From Candidatus Bathyarchaeota archaeon B63 (GTDB taxonomy: Archaea; Thermoproteota; Bathyarchaeia; Bathyarchaeales; DTEX01): a stretch of DNA of 10,345 bases. The notes beneath the pieces are model-generated. The model saw nothing but the letters and a program-made list of their open reading frames with translations. It did no database searches and had not been told where the DNA came from. The translations under genes were made by a program, and so were the position numbers. The stretch lies in assembly GCA_001593845.1 (NCBI GenBank), contig LUCF01000014.1, positions 1 to 10,345 on the forward strand. Reading direction: 5' to 3'. Positions 1-6,366 of this stretch are shown here, in pieces (the first letter of the stretch is position 1; every line of letters begins with the position of its first letter).

Positions 1-2
1 CC

Positions 3-179
3 CCTCTTAAATCGCTATCCTATTCTCGCGTGCGAAGCCTAGGGAAATGCCTTGTACCGATCGTTGATCATCCTGGGGCTCCGATGGGCAAATTCTTAGA
101 GGATCTACAGTTTTACTTACCGGGGAGCCCATGCAGAGAGGCAGGTGAGGATTACGATCCAGCATCACTCATGCCGTGA
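3..179 (+). CDS. possible C-terminal end of a gene entering from the left edge
   Basis: One frame is open from the left edge to a TGA at 177-179, giving 58 residues that end in DYDPASLMP. The translation has protein-like composition, for example VPIVDHPGAPMGKFLEDLQF. No start codon with a ribosome binding site is visible, so if real it is the tail of a gene beginning outside the window. I do not recognise a family. An open stretch this short can arise by chance in one of six frames, so the call is weak. Confidence 0.3.
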   Translation, partial: PLKSLSYSRVRSLGKCLVPIVDHPGAPMGKFLEDLQFYLPGSPCREAGEDYDPASLMP

Positions 180-330
180 CTGATTCAGTAACAAAGAAAT
201 TAACTGATGATCAAAGTTAAGATGACGGCCAGCATAAAGCCCAAGCTCGACCACTGGACCGCTAAGGGCAGATCTACCATTTACTATACTGCGTACTCGT
301 CTCGTAGCCTTTTTTCTGCAGCCCTGCCCC
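180..330. other. intergenic stretch without a recognised gene
   Basis: No convincing gene, tRNA or repeat is seen here. A run of six T on the plus strand at 310-315 could end transcription of whatever enters from the left edge. An open plus-strand frame that starts at 207 runs antisense into the small minus-strand gene and looks like chance. Confidence 0.4.
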
Positions 331-624
331 TTAGATCTTCTCTAGGTATATGTTCTCCTCATCTGAGTAGACGATCAGCTTACCGCTCAGCCCAAGCCTC
401 TTCGCTACTCTGCCTATCGCCCTGCTGGCGAATGCTGGGGACTTATAGGAGTCTTTAAGCCTCTTGAAGCTTATCTTCGCGTATTTAGACTCTGACTCTT
501 TGAATTCATTCAGTATTATCTCAGCAACGGAGATTTTACGGTAGACCTTCTTTTTGATTCTAGGCCTCTCTTCTAACGGTTCAATAAATTCATAGCTCAT
601 CTTCATCCATCCTTCCCCATTCAT
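331..624 (-). CDS. small basic protein, possible winged-helix nucleic-acid binder
   Basis: A small, lysine/arginine-rich hypothetical protein; I do not recognise the family. The frame is open from an ATG at 642, but a TATA-like element at 648-654 on this strand would place the transcript start near 625, so the ATG at 624 (leaderless) or those at 606 and 600 are likelier starts. From the ATG at 642 it would be 103 residues; from 624, 97. The N-terminal third is charged (RPRIKKKVYRK). The C-terminal half has two predicted helices, including SRAIGRVAKRLGLSGK, followed by a strand-like LIVYSDEENIYLEKI. That helix-helix-beta pattern suits a small winged helix, but this is inference from pattern alone. 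It diverges from the Lrp-type gene to its right. Expression is plausible given the clear promoter; function is unknown. Confidence 0.6.
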   Translation of the reverse strand: MNGEGWMKMSYEFIEPLEERPRIKKKVYRKISVAEIILNEFKESESKYAKISFKRLKDSYKSPAFASRAIGRVAKRLGLSGKLIVYSDEENIYLEKI

Positions 625-647
625 TAAGCTAAAGAAGCTCATATCGG

Positions 648-660
648 ATATAAATATTTA
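648..660. promoter_or_regulatory. AT-rich TATA-type element between divergent genes
   Basis: The sequence ATATAAATATTTA reads as a TATA box on both strands. On the minus strand it lies about 26 nt before 625, next to the ATG at 624. On the plus strand it would start a transcript near 680, well before the Lrp-type gene at 848. The minus-strand use is the better supported one. Confidence 0.45.
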
Positions 661-847
661 CCATAAAAGAAGGATGTATACATCTGCTTTATAGATGAAA
701 CATCACGGTCTTCCCTATTGCTATAGGTTATTCTATGAATCCCTTTATGATGGAACACGGAGGCATCTCAAACATGAAGTGGGGAAAAAGGAAAGGATTA
801 AATTTGAGGGGCGTTTTTATCCTATAGGTTGGTCCGAGGGTGATCTG

Positions 848-1135
848 ATGACGGTCAAGGCTTATGTTATGATGAAGGTCAGCTCGGGAAGCGAGAGGGA
901 GATATGCAAGAAGATCATCGAGTTCGACGAGGTCATGGATGTAAGCATAGTCTACGGTGAGTTCGACGTGGTCGCGAAGGTTAAGGTTGAGGAGCTCGAG
1001 GCCCTGGAGGACTTCCTCTCTGAGAATCTGAGGAACATGCCGGCCATAATGCTGACTTCAACGATGATAGTAGCGAGGGAATACAAGGGAAAGGCGAAGA
1101 GAAACGCCTTGAAGGTCGAGAAGCTGAACAGATAG
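848..1135 (+). CDS. stand-alone Lrp/AsnC ligand-binding (RAM) domain protein
   Basis: A 95-residue protein matching the C-terminal effector-binding domain of Lrp/AsnC regulators, without the DNA-binding helix-turn-helix. Residues about 3-78 show the alternating beta-alpha-beta pattern of this ferredoxin-like fold: a first strand AYVMMKV, a helix SEREICKKIIEF, then the diagnostic VSIVYGEFDVVAKVKV, a second helix, and a last strand around MLTSTMIVARE. The tail is lysine-rich. Such proteins form oligomers, bind amino acids or other small ligands, and may assemble with full-length Lrp proteins. The ATG at 848 is chosen because GAGGGTGAT sits just upstream (836-844) and the family domain starts here. 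The frame is open back to an ATG at 695, but those 51 residues do not resemble any domain. A TTAAATTT at 798-805 is a candidate TATA box. Confidence 0.85.
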   Translation: MTVKAYVMMKVSSGSEREICKKIIEFDEVMDVSIVYGEFDVVAKVKVEELEALEDFLSENLRNMPAIMLTSTMIVAREYKGKAKRNALKVEKLNR

Positions 1136-1156
1136 AGAGCATCCCGTACCGCCCAT

Positions 1157-1165
1157 ATTTTAAAA
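1157..1165 (+). promoter_or_regulatory. TATA-like element upstream of the coiled-coil/winged-helix gene
   Basis: ATTTTAAAA lies downstream of the end of the Lrp-type gene, in a 102-nt gap. A transcript would begin near 1187, about 50 nt before the TTG start at 1238. Confidence 0.4.
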
Positions 1166-1237
1166 AGGATGAAGCCTCCTAAGAAAGGCTGAGGCGCATC
1201 CTCTCATCCCTTAACGGCTTACTCAGGAGCGGAGGGT

Positions 1238-1708
1238 TTGAGCGGCAATAGACATGGAGATCGCTTGGGGGAGATAATCAAGAAGCTAGACTCGATCATA
1301 CAGAGGCTGGAGCTACTCGAGAATATAATCCTTGGGAAGCCTGAATATGCGGAGTACGCGTCGTCTCTTAGGCTACTACGGCTCGGAGTCAGAGCCTACG
1401 GTGAACCTCTGAAGGTCATCTCAAGGCTGAAGATGGCTGAGAGGCACTTGAGGCATTCCACGGTTAGGAGAGACGAGATCTCAAGATGCATAATACAGGC
1501 CTTGGCTCTGAGGGGTCCGCTGAATATCTCCGCGATAACGCGGGAGGTCAGGTCTATGAGGGGGAAGGCTTCTAGGAGGATAATCAGGGCAAAGCTCCAG
1601 ACCCTCAGCGATGAAGGGATCGTCCGCCTAACCGAGGGCTTCGGGAAGAGATACGAGCTCGTCGAGCAGGTGAACAGCGGGCTGGCCACTTTTAACCATA
1701 ACCGTTAA
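1238..1708 (+). CDS. coiled-coil plus winged-helix protein, putative transcription factor
   Basis: A 156-residue basic protein. Residues about 9-33 form a leucine/isoleucine heptad-like helix (IIKKLDSIIQRLELLENIIL) that could dimerise. Residues about 79-142 look like a winged helix: DEISRCIIQALALRG, a helix-turn-helix in LNISAITREV, an arginine-rich recognition-type helix, then GIVRLTEGFGKRYELVE as the wing. This order suggests a small DNA-binding regulator; the target is not evident. The start is a TTG because the frame is closed upstream by a TGA at 1190 and has no ATG or GTG before residue 51. A GGAGG at 1231 is close to the start (2 nt), which is unusual and leaves the initiation mode uncertain. 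The two following small genes lie on the same strand and may be co-regulated. Confidence 0.7.
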   Translation: MSGNRHGDRLGEIIKKLDSIIQRLELLENIILGKPEYAEYASSLRLLRLGVRAYGEPLKVISRLKMAERHLRHSTVRRDEISRCIIQALALRGPLNISAITREVRSMRGKASRRIIRAKLQTLSDEGIVRLTEGFGKRYELVEQVNSGLATFNHNR

Positions 1709-1747
1709 CACCTGTGACCAGGCCTTTATTACTTCCGTAGAAAAAGA

Positions 1748-1756
1748 GGAGGTGAT
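1748..1756 (+). promoter_or_regulatory. strong Shine-Dalgarno that selects a TTG start
   Basis: GGAGGTGAT matches the archaeal 16S 3' end almost fully and stands 6 nt before the TTG at 1763. The in-frame ATG at 1772 is 15 nt away, so TTG is the better start. Confidence 0.6.
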
Positions 1757-1762
1757 TATTGG

Positions 1763-2140
1763 TTGGGAGAGATGAGCGATGTGGAGGAGCTAAAGGAGGT
1801 CCTGACGACTGTCTCAGAGCTGGTCCCAGCCCTTATAAAGGGAATAATAGGTTCTGTATTCTCAGCTGAGGCGGGAAGAAACATGGGCGCCGCAGCCGCG
1901 AACTTCTATAAGGAGCTGAGGGCCGGAGGGATCCCAAACGATGTGGCGGTGAAGATGACTGAGGACTACGTGAAGACCTTCACTAGCCTTGGAGAGCTGA
2001 TCAGGGAGGCAATGAGCCGGAAGGGCGTTAGGTCCGAAGCTGGCCATGAGAGGGAGATGGGTGAGGAGGTCTCTAAGGCCGTCAGGGAAGCCATCAAGAA
2101 GAAGATTGCAGGGGAACAAAGAGAGGAGCAGGACGATTAA
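1763..2140 (+). CDS. small helical hypothetical protein, paralogue-like to the next gene
   Basis: A 125-residue protein of unknown function. After a short acidic N-terminus, residues about 18-46 are hydrophobic and small-residue rich (LVPALIKGIIGSVFSAEAG), possibly a membrane-associating or buried helix. Residues 48-70 carry the motif F-x2-E-L-x3-G-I-P-x-D-x-A-x-K-M-T-E-x-Y-V, read as a helix, a GIP turn and a second helix. The C-terminal 40 residues are strongly charged and likely a coiled or disordered helix. The next gene carries the same motif at its residues 39-61. TTG is chosen as start because of the strong GGAGGTGAT site. No enzyme motif is visible. I recognise the helix-AGI-helix pattern as common in small archaeal proteins without a known role. 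Confidence 0.7.
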   Translation: MGEMSDVEELKEVLTTVSELVPALIKGIIGSVFSAEAGRNMGAAAANFYKELRAGGIPNDVAVKMTEDYVKTFTSLGELIREAMSRKGVRSEAGHEREMGEEVSKAVREAIKKKIAGEQREEQDD

Positions 2141-2165
2141 GAATCCCATCTTCTGCCCTCTTTAC

Positions 2166-2173
2166 TATTTTAA
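2166..2173 (+). promoter_or_regulatory. TATA-like element placing a leaderless start
   Basis: TATTTTAA is centred about 26 nt before the ATG at 2195. This is the spacing expected if the transcript begins at the start codon itself. No good ribosome binding site precedes that ATG, which agrees with leaderless initiation. Confidence 0.45.
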
Positions 2174-2194
2174 CGCTGGAAAGGGCGGCTGCAG

Positions 2195-2449
2195 ATGGGT
2201 AAGGCAGTAGATATACTTCATATCGCATACTTGATCCTAAAACTGGGGGGCAGCCTACTCTCAGCATGGCTTCTCATCAGATGGAAGGTGAGGGAGGCGA
2301 GAAGGTCATTCGAGGAGGAGATGATGAAGGCAGGCGTCTCAAAGGAGGACGCCCAGAAGATAAGCGAGTGCTTCGTGAATCTCAAAGACCAGATGAGCAG
2401 CCTCATGAAGAGAAGCCTCAGCATAGGGAAGAGAGGAGGGCAGCGCTAA
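2195..2449 (+). CDS. small single-pass membrane protein sharing the helical motif of its neighbour
   Basis: An 84-residue protein with one hydrophobic helix at residues about 9-29 (IAYLILKLGGSLLSAWLLIRW), followed by arginines that would hold the C-terminus in the cytoplasm. Residues 39-61 repeat the motif of the upstream protein: F-x2-E-M-x3-G-V-S-x-E-x-A-x-K-I-S-E-x-F-V. Aligned without gaps, the two share seven identities and six conservative changes over 23 positions. The remainder is basic (KRGGQR end). It probably anchors a small helical hairpin to the membrane; partner and role are unknown. The gap from the previous gene is 54 nt, and the TATA-like element suggests its own transcript as well. 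Confidence 0.65.
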   Translation: MGKAVDILHIAYLILKLGGSLLSAWLLIRWKVREARRSFEEEMMKAGVSKEDAQKISECFVNLKDQMSSLMKRSLSIGKRGGQR

Positions 2450-2457
2450 CCAGTTCC

Positions 2458-2463
2458 TTTTTT
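2458..2463 (+). terminator. T-run terminator after the small-protein genes
   Basis: A run of six T lies 8 nt after the TAA at 2447-2449 and just before the end of the converging radical SAM gene. Archaeal transcription commonly stops at such T-runs without a hairpin. Confidence 0.4.
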
Positions 2464-2465
2464 GC

Positions 2466-3467
2466 TTACGCCTCGAGGAGATCGCCGTAGATCACGGAGC
2501 AGCAGAGGGGAGAGAAGGAAACTTCGAGGCCTAGCTCCATCGCCCTCTCGACGGCCTCCGCCTCCGGGAAGGCGATCCCATTCACCCCAGCCTCAACAGC
2601 GAGGATATCTGTTCTGACCCTATGCTCGCCCTTCGGCCTCGCGCATCCAAGGACTATCGGAACCTTGGGCATCATCAGCCTGGAGGCGATGATGACCCTC
2701 ACGACGTCCTTGGGGGACGGGGGCTCAACATGCTCCATGGGCGTCCCCCTTATTGGGAAGAAGACGATGATTATGAGGGCTGATGGGCCATACTTAGATA
2801 TCATTCTTAGGGCATTGAATTCCCCCCTCAGCTTTCCATGGTGAAGCCCAACCAGCACATGGGGGGTGAATGGGACCCCCGACCTGCTCAGCGCCTCCAG
2901 GGCCTCCTCGTAATCGCTGACGGAGGCCTCGAGATTGTAGATCTCCCTTATCGTCTCTTCTGAGCCTATTATGTCGATTGAGACGGCGTCCACCCCAGCC
3001 TCCCTAAGGCTCAATGCGGCCTCGTGGTCAAGAAGCCCAGTGTGCACTACGACCCTCAGCCCCAGCCTCTTAGCCTCAGCGATCCCGTCTAGGAACCTCA
3101 TTATCGGCACAGACCCGTCCGGCAGGCATCCCCCGCTTATGAGGCATCCGGCTGCCCCCTGGGCCTTCAGTCTGTGGAGGACCTCCAGGAGCCTCTCAGG
3201 GGTCTCGGCCGGTATCATCGTCTCGAGTATCCTACCCCCACAATGCTTGCATCTCAATGAGCAGCTCCTGCCCGTTATGGATATGGATGGGAAGATTAGA
3301 TGGGAGGACCTAAAGAATTTGTTTCTGTAATGAGTGAATCCGGGCGCGTAGAAATGGATCCTCCGGCCGAGGTTTGCCCAGCTCAGCTCACGGGCCCTCC
3401 TGATCTCGCCCTGTAGGCCCTCAGGATGATCTTCGACGGGCCTCCTCATCAGGCTTTCTCCCTTCAT
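2466..3467 (-). CDS. radical SAM enzyme, biotin-synthase-like; candidate partner of a LipS1/LipS2 lipoyl synthase pair
   Basis: A 333-residue radical SAM protein. The cluster motif C-SLR-C-KH-C is at residues 69-76, followed by GG in CKHCGG. Further family-type features are LISGGC at 109-113, VHTG at 141-144 and FFPIRGTPM at 236-244. Outside the core, C275 (GCARP) and C322-C323 near the C-terminus are candidates for a second iron-sulfur cluster. It resembles the group long annotated as uncharacterised biotin synthetase homologues. Two biotin-synthase-like proteins of Thermococcus kodakarensis, LipS1 and LipS2, were shown to insert sulfur at C8 and C6 of octanoyl groups, each with two 4Fe-4S clusters; this protein may be one of them, and I cannot say which. 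The gene follows deoxyhypusine synthase after 11 nt. The ATG at 3449 has a GGGAG 8 nt before it, so the true start may be six codons in. Confidence 0.88.
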   Translation of the reverse strand: MKGESLMRRPVEDHPEGLQGEIRRARELSWANLGRRIHFYAPGFTHYRNKFFRSSHLIFPSISITGRSCSLRCKHCGGRILETMIPAETPERLLEVLHRLKAQGAAGCLISGGCLPDGSVPIMRFLDGIAEAKRLGLRVVVHTGLLDHEAALSLREAGVDAVSIDIIGSEETIREIYNLEASVSDYEEALEALSRSGVPFTPHVLVGLHHGKLRGEFNALRMISKYGPSALIIIVFFPIRGTPMEHVEPPSPKDVVRVIIASRLMMPKVPIVLGCARPKGEHRVRTDILAVEAGVNGIAFPEAEAVERAMELGLEVSFSPLCCSVIYGDLLEA

Positions 3468-3478
3468 GTGGGTGGCTT

Positions 3479-4435
3479 TTAGTCTCGATCGTCACCAATC
3501 AGGGAGGCGATCATCAGCGGGAGGATGACGGTCGCATCTCCCTCTATCGTGACGCGTCTCGCCTCCTCCTTAACTTTTCCCCAGGAGACGGCTTCTCTGA
3601 GCTTCGCTCCTGATAGGCTTCCATCCCACTCAGGGGCGGATGTTATGTAGACGGCGTAGTCAAGCCCGCCTCTGAACTGGTTCCACCATATCACGTGGTG
3701 CTTAGAGATCCCCCCGCCGACTATGAGGGCGCCGGTCTTATCCGCCTCGAAGATGAGGTCGCTCAGCTCCTGCTCATCCCTGAGCACGTTGACCGTGAAC
3801 TTGTGATCCTGAGAGAAGAGCCAGATCTGGTAGCCGACAGCCCCGTCTGTCAATCCAGGAATGTAGACCGGAACCTCATTCTTCGCGGCCCAGTAGAGTA
3901 TCGAGTCTTCTCTGCAGATTCTTCGGCCGATCTCCCAGCAGAGCTCCCGGCTGCTGATCTCCCTTACGCCCTCTCGCCAGAGCTCCGTCAGCAGCTGCTG
4001 CATCTTCTCCTCGATTATAAGCCCGTAGCTCTCGTTTGGGACGAGGATGTTCCCCAGCCTGTTCACCCCCCTCCTGTGGAGCTCAGCGTCATCCATGATG
4101 AATGAGCCTCGATGATAGCTCCTCCAGCTCCTGGCCAGGTCGTGATCCAGGGTTCCGCAGGTCGTCACAACCACGTCTACGAGGCGACGCTTAATCATCT
4201 CCCTCAAAACGCCGCGGGTGCCAGTTGCGACTATGCAGGCTGGGAATGAGAAGAATTTCAGGCATTCCTTGTCGGCTAGCATTCTCCTAAGTATATCGAC
4301 CCCCACGGCGATCTTCCCAGCGGTGAAGCCCCAAGCCTCACCCATCTGCCTAACCAGCTCAGCGACGGTCATCCCAGACCGCAGACTGTAATCCCTCACT
4401 TTTTCAGTCTCTACAGTCATCCCCAAGCATCCCAT
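3479..4435 (-). CDS. dys: deoxyhypusine synthase
   Basis: Transfers the aminobutyl group of spermidine, with NAD, to a lysine of translation factor aIF5A, the first step of hypusine formation in the cytoplasm. At 318 residues it has the usual archaeal length. Family blocks read in order: VVVTTCGTLDHDLARSW at about 88-104, GNILVPNESYG at 128-138, VPVYIPGLTDGAVGYQIW at 188-205, GGGISKHHVIWWNQFRGGLD at 240-259, TSAPEWDGSLSGA at 265-277, and EAVSWGKV at 281-288. K287 in WGK corresponds to the lysine that forms the enzyme-substrate imine in the human enzyme (K329). The first gene of a two-gene minus-strand unit, it diverges from a winged-helix regulator across about 91 nt. The ATG at 4435 is used; a second ATG at 4420 is possible. 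AATTATA at 4473-4479 is a likely TATA box. Confidence 0.96.
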   Translation of the reverse strand: MGCLGMTVETEKVRDYSLRSGMTVAELVRQMGEAWGFTAGKIAVGVDILRRMLADKECLKFFSFPACIVATGTRGVLREMIKRRLVDVVVTTCGTLDHDLARSWRSYHRGSFIMDDAELHRRGVNRLGNILVPNESYGLIIEEKMQQLLTELWREGVREISSRELCWEIGRRICREDSILYWAAKNEVPVYIPGLTDGAVGYQIWLFSQDHKFTVNVLRDEQELSDLIFEADKTGALIVGGGISKHHVIWWNQFRGGLDYAVYITSAPEWDGSLSGAKLREAVSWGKVKEEARRVTIEGDATVILPLMIASLIGDDRD

Positions 4436-4472
4436 ACGCGCATCTTTGCACTCAACAATTCCCCTTCGGGCC

Positions 4473-4479
4473 TATAATT
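4473..4479. promoter_or_regulatory. TATA-like element shared by divergent genes
   Basis: TATAATT on the plus strand reads AATTATA on the minus strand. Minus-strand use would start the deoxyhypusine synthase transcript near 4450, about 15 nt before its ATG. Plus-strand use would start the regulator transcript near 4502, inside the CCGGT inverted repeat. Confidence 0.4.
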
Positions 4480-4501
4480 CTTGCTGGAAAGACGTACCGT
4501 C

Positions 4502-4516
4502 CCGGTCAGATACCGG
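4502..4516. promoter_or_regulatory. perfect inverted repeat, candidate operator
   Basis: CCGGT-CAGAT-ACCGG is a 5-bp perfect inverted repeat with a 5-nt spacer. It lies between deoxyhypusine synthase and the regulator, 10 nt before the regulator's first ATG. Further CCGGT copies occur at 4601-4605 and 4610-4614. It could be an autoregulatory site; its short arms make chance possible. Confidence 0.35.
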
Positions 4517-4526
4517 CCACTCATGT

Positions 4527-5375
4527 ATGAAAACGGCCGCTCCGGGAGGACTAAAGAGTAGTCAAAAAACATCAAATATCGCAAAGGTTTGTAGATTACT
4601 CCGGTGGCTCCGGTTGAGGAAGAGGGATGTCCTATTAATCGTGGAAAACCCGGTTAGAAGCAACATAATCCTACGTCTTGACGAAGCCGGGAAGGCCGCA
4701 TACTCAGATCTATTGGACTCGGCCGGACTTGTCGAAGTTCTCGATAGCCGAGGAAATTTCAATTATCATCTAAATTTCCTTCTGGAAAGCTCGATCGTGA
4801 TCAAAGAAGGCATGGTCTACCGCCTCACCGATAGAGGTCGAGCAATTGCAAGATTCATAAGAGAGGTCAACAGGCTATGGGAAAAGGTTGAACCTAAACT
4901 GCGAGGCAGCTATAAAGATATAGTCAGTTATGCCCAGGAGTTTGAGAAAGAAGTAGGCATCAGGATGAACCGGAAGATCTCGGAAATAAAGCTAAAGGGA
5001 AAAATTGAGATCGTAATGGATGAGAGATCGGTCATAGGCATTTTAGATGAAGAAAGATGCGAGGACGAATTCTTCAGAGGCTATGAAGAGATCCGAATAT
5101 CCGATATGAACTTCGATATAGTAACACGTGGGGACAAGGATGGTAAAGAATCCCATCACTATGTCTTAGGCCACCCAGACCTATCATATCATCTTTCACC
5201 TCATTATTTCGGATCGGTACTTCTCTATCTGCAGAGAAACTTCGGCGAAGCCCACCTATACGCAGAAAAGAAGAAACCAATGCCCTTCATGCTAAGAGCG
5301 AAGAAGATTGGAGAAAGATATGAAGGACCAGCATTCATGATCGCACCGATCATACTTGATAGATGCCAAAAATGA
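4527..5375 (+). CDS. ArsR-like winged-helix transcription regulator with C-terminal domain
   Basis: A 282-residue protein from the first ATG. Residues about 39-112 form an ArsR-like winged helix: VENPVRSNIILRL, then AAYSDLLDSAGL, the recognition region with NFNYHLNFLLE, and the wing KEGMVYRLTDRGRAIARF. Residues 113-160 are a charged helix, possibly for dimerisation. The C-terminal 120 residues, ending FMIAPIILDRC, are a mixed alpha/beta domain I do not recognise, perhaps for effector binding; H210, H211 and H216 fall in it. The start is uncertain: homologous domains usually begin just before NPVRS, so the TTG at 4614 or GTG at 4641 are alternatives, and the first 29 residues show no domain. 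Base composition is more A+T rich than its neighbours. It diverges from deoxyhypusine synthase and converges with the deacetylase-fold gene across 18 nt. Confidence 0.8.
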   Translation: MKTAAPGGLKSSQKTSNIAKVCRLLRWLRLRKRDVLLIVENPVRSNIILRLDEAGKAAYSDLLDSAGLVEVLDSRGNFNYHLNFLLESSIVIKEGMVYRLTDRGRAIARFIREVNRLWEKVEPKLRGSYKDIVSYAQEFEKEVGIRMNRKISEIKLKGKIEIVMDERSVIGILDEERCEDEFFRGYEEIRISDMNFDIVTRGDKDGKESHHYVLGHPDLSYHLSPHYFGSVLLYLQRNFGEAHLYAEKKKPMPFMLRAKKIGERYEGPAFMIAPIILDRCQK

Positions 5376-5393
5376 ATCTTGTGAGAGGCCCCT

Positions 5394-6260
5394 TTAACTA
5401 CTGAGGCCCTTAATGAAGTTCCAGACGCATTCGGGGAATCGGCGGCCGTATCCGCCCTCAAGAACGGCGAATGTGTCAAAGCCTAAATCAGCTATTAGCC
5501 TTCCGATCTCCAGGTACGCCTCCTCGCTGAGCATCAAGGCTCCGACGGGATCCTCCCTGTGAGCATCGAAGCCGGCTGAGACCGCCAAGAGGTCAGGGTT
5601 GAACTCCTCGATCCTCCTTAAAGCCTCATTCAGGGTCTCCAGGTACTCCTCATCTCCAACCGGCTGTCTGAATGGATAATTCAGGCAGTTATCTTCAGAG
5701 GAGCCTCCAGTTCCGGGATAGAAGCCTCCGTACTTGTGGAGGGAGACGAAGAGGACCCGGGGGTTCCCCTGGAAGATCTCCTGGGTCCCGTTGCCGTGGT
5801 GGCAGTCTATATCCAGGATCGCTGCCCTATCGACCCTTTCCAAGGCCTTCATGCATGCGACGGCGACGTTATTGAAGTAGCAGAAGCCCATGGAGGCCGC
5901 TCCCATGGCAGCCCCGTTCACCCCGACGTGGTGGCCCGGAGGCCTCATCAGGGAGAACGCCTTCTCGCCTTTCAGGGAGATCTCCATGCTCCTTATGGCC
6001 CCGCCGGCTGAGAGCCTAGCGTAATCATATATGCCCGGTAGGCTTGGGCTGTCAGGATCGAAGAAGCTTCCGGATTTTATCCTCTCTATGAGCTCTTCGC
6101 TGTGGACGAGCCTAAGGTCATCCTCCGAGCAGGCCTCTGGCTCCGTGAACCTCATGCCCTTCGCCCTCAGAAGCCTGTAGGCCCTGTAGACCCTCTCCGG
6201 GCTCTCCGGGAAGCCGGGCGCCACGTACTCCAGGCATCTGTCCGAGTAGATGATGTACAT
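5394..6260 (-). CDS. histone deacetylase family amidohydrolase (possible acetylpolyamine deacetylase)
   Basis: A complete 288-residue member of the zinc-dependent histone deacetylase superfamily (arginase fold). Visible signatures are RPPGHH at 106-111 with the catalytic histidine pair H110/H111, GFCYFNN at 125-131, DIDCHHGNGT at 150-159 supplying zinc ligands D152 and H154, SAGFDAH at 228-234 supplying zinc ligand D232, and LEGGY at 267-271 whose Y271 matches the transition-state tyrosine. All catalytic positions are intact, so it should be active. Archaeal members may deacetylate chromatin proteins such as Alba, acetyl-CoA-metabolism proteins, or acetylpolyamines; sequence alone does not decide. 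Start: ATG at 6260 with GGAGATGAT (6266-6274) 5 nt upstream. It shares a 106-nt intergenic region with the divergent radical SAM gene. Confidence 0.94.
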   Translation of the reverse strand: MYIIYSDRCLEYVAPGFPESPERVYRAYRLLRAKGMRFTEPEACSEDDLRLVHSEELIERIKSGSFFDPDSPSLPGIYDYARLSAGGAIRSMEISLKGEKAFSLMRPPGHHVGVNGAAMGAASMGFCYFNNVAVACMKALERVDRAAILDIDCHHGNGTQEIFQGNPRVLFVSLHKYGGFYPGTGGSSEDNCLNYPFRQPVGDEEYLETLNEALRRIEEFNPDLLAVSAGFDAHREDPVGALMLSEEAYLEIGRLIADLGFDTFAVLEGGYGRRFPECVWNFIKGLSS

Positions 6261-6265
6261 GAATC

Positions 6266-6274
6266 ATCATCTCC
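6266..6274 (-). promoter_or_regulatory. Shine-Dalgarno of the deacetylase-fold gene
   Basis: GGAGATGAT on the minus strand, 5 nt before the ATG at 6260, fixes that start. Confidence 0.6.
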
Positions 6275-6311
6275 TTTATGCGCATAATTCTCTTTAGGCT
6301 CCAGCGTGAAA

Positions 6312-6318
6312 TCTTTAT
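6312..6318. promoter_or_regulatory. TATA-like element between divergent genes
   Basis: The plus strand reads TCTTTAT, with TCTTTATTGG in full. It would start the radical SAM transcript near 6342, about 25 nt before the ATG at 6367. The complementary AATAAAG could serve the deacetylase-fold gene, starting near 6290. Both uses are inferred from spacing. Confidence 0.3.
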
Positions 6319-6366
6319 TGGTTATGAGCGACATTCTTCTTCGGGATGAGGCTGGGTAGGCGATAG

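Noticed and set aside
207..458. Plus-strand frame antisense to the small minus-strand gene
   Set aside because: It overlaps the better supported gene with its own promoter and has no recognisable domain or ribosome binding site.
625..642. ATG at 642 as start of the small minus-strand gene
   Set aside because: The TATA-like element at 648-654 would place the transcript start downstream of this ATG.
695..847. N-terminal extension of the Lrp-type protein from an ATG at 695
   Set aside because: These 51 residues match no domain, the family fold starts at 848, and a good ribosome binding site precedes the ATG at 848.
4446..4526. TTG at 4446 as the regulator start
   Set aside because: It would put coding sequence across the divergent promoter region and adds 27 residues without domain character.
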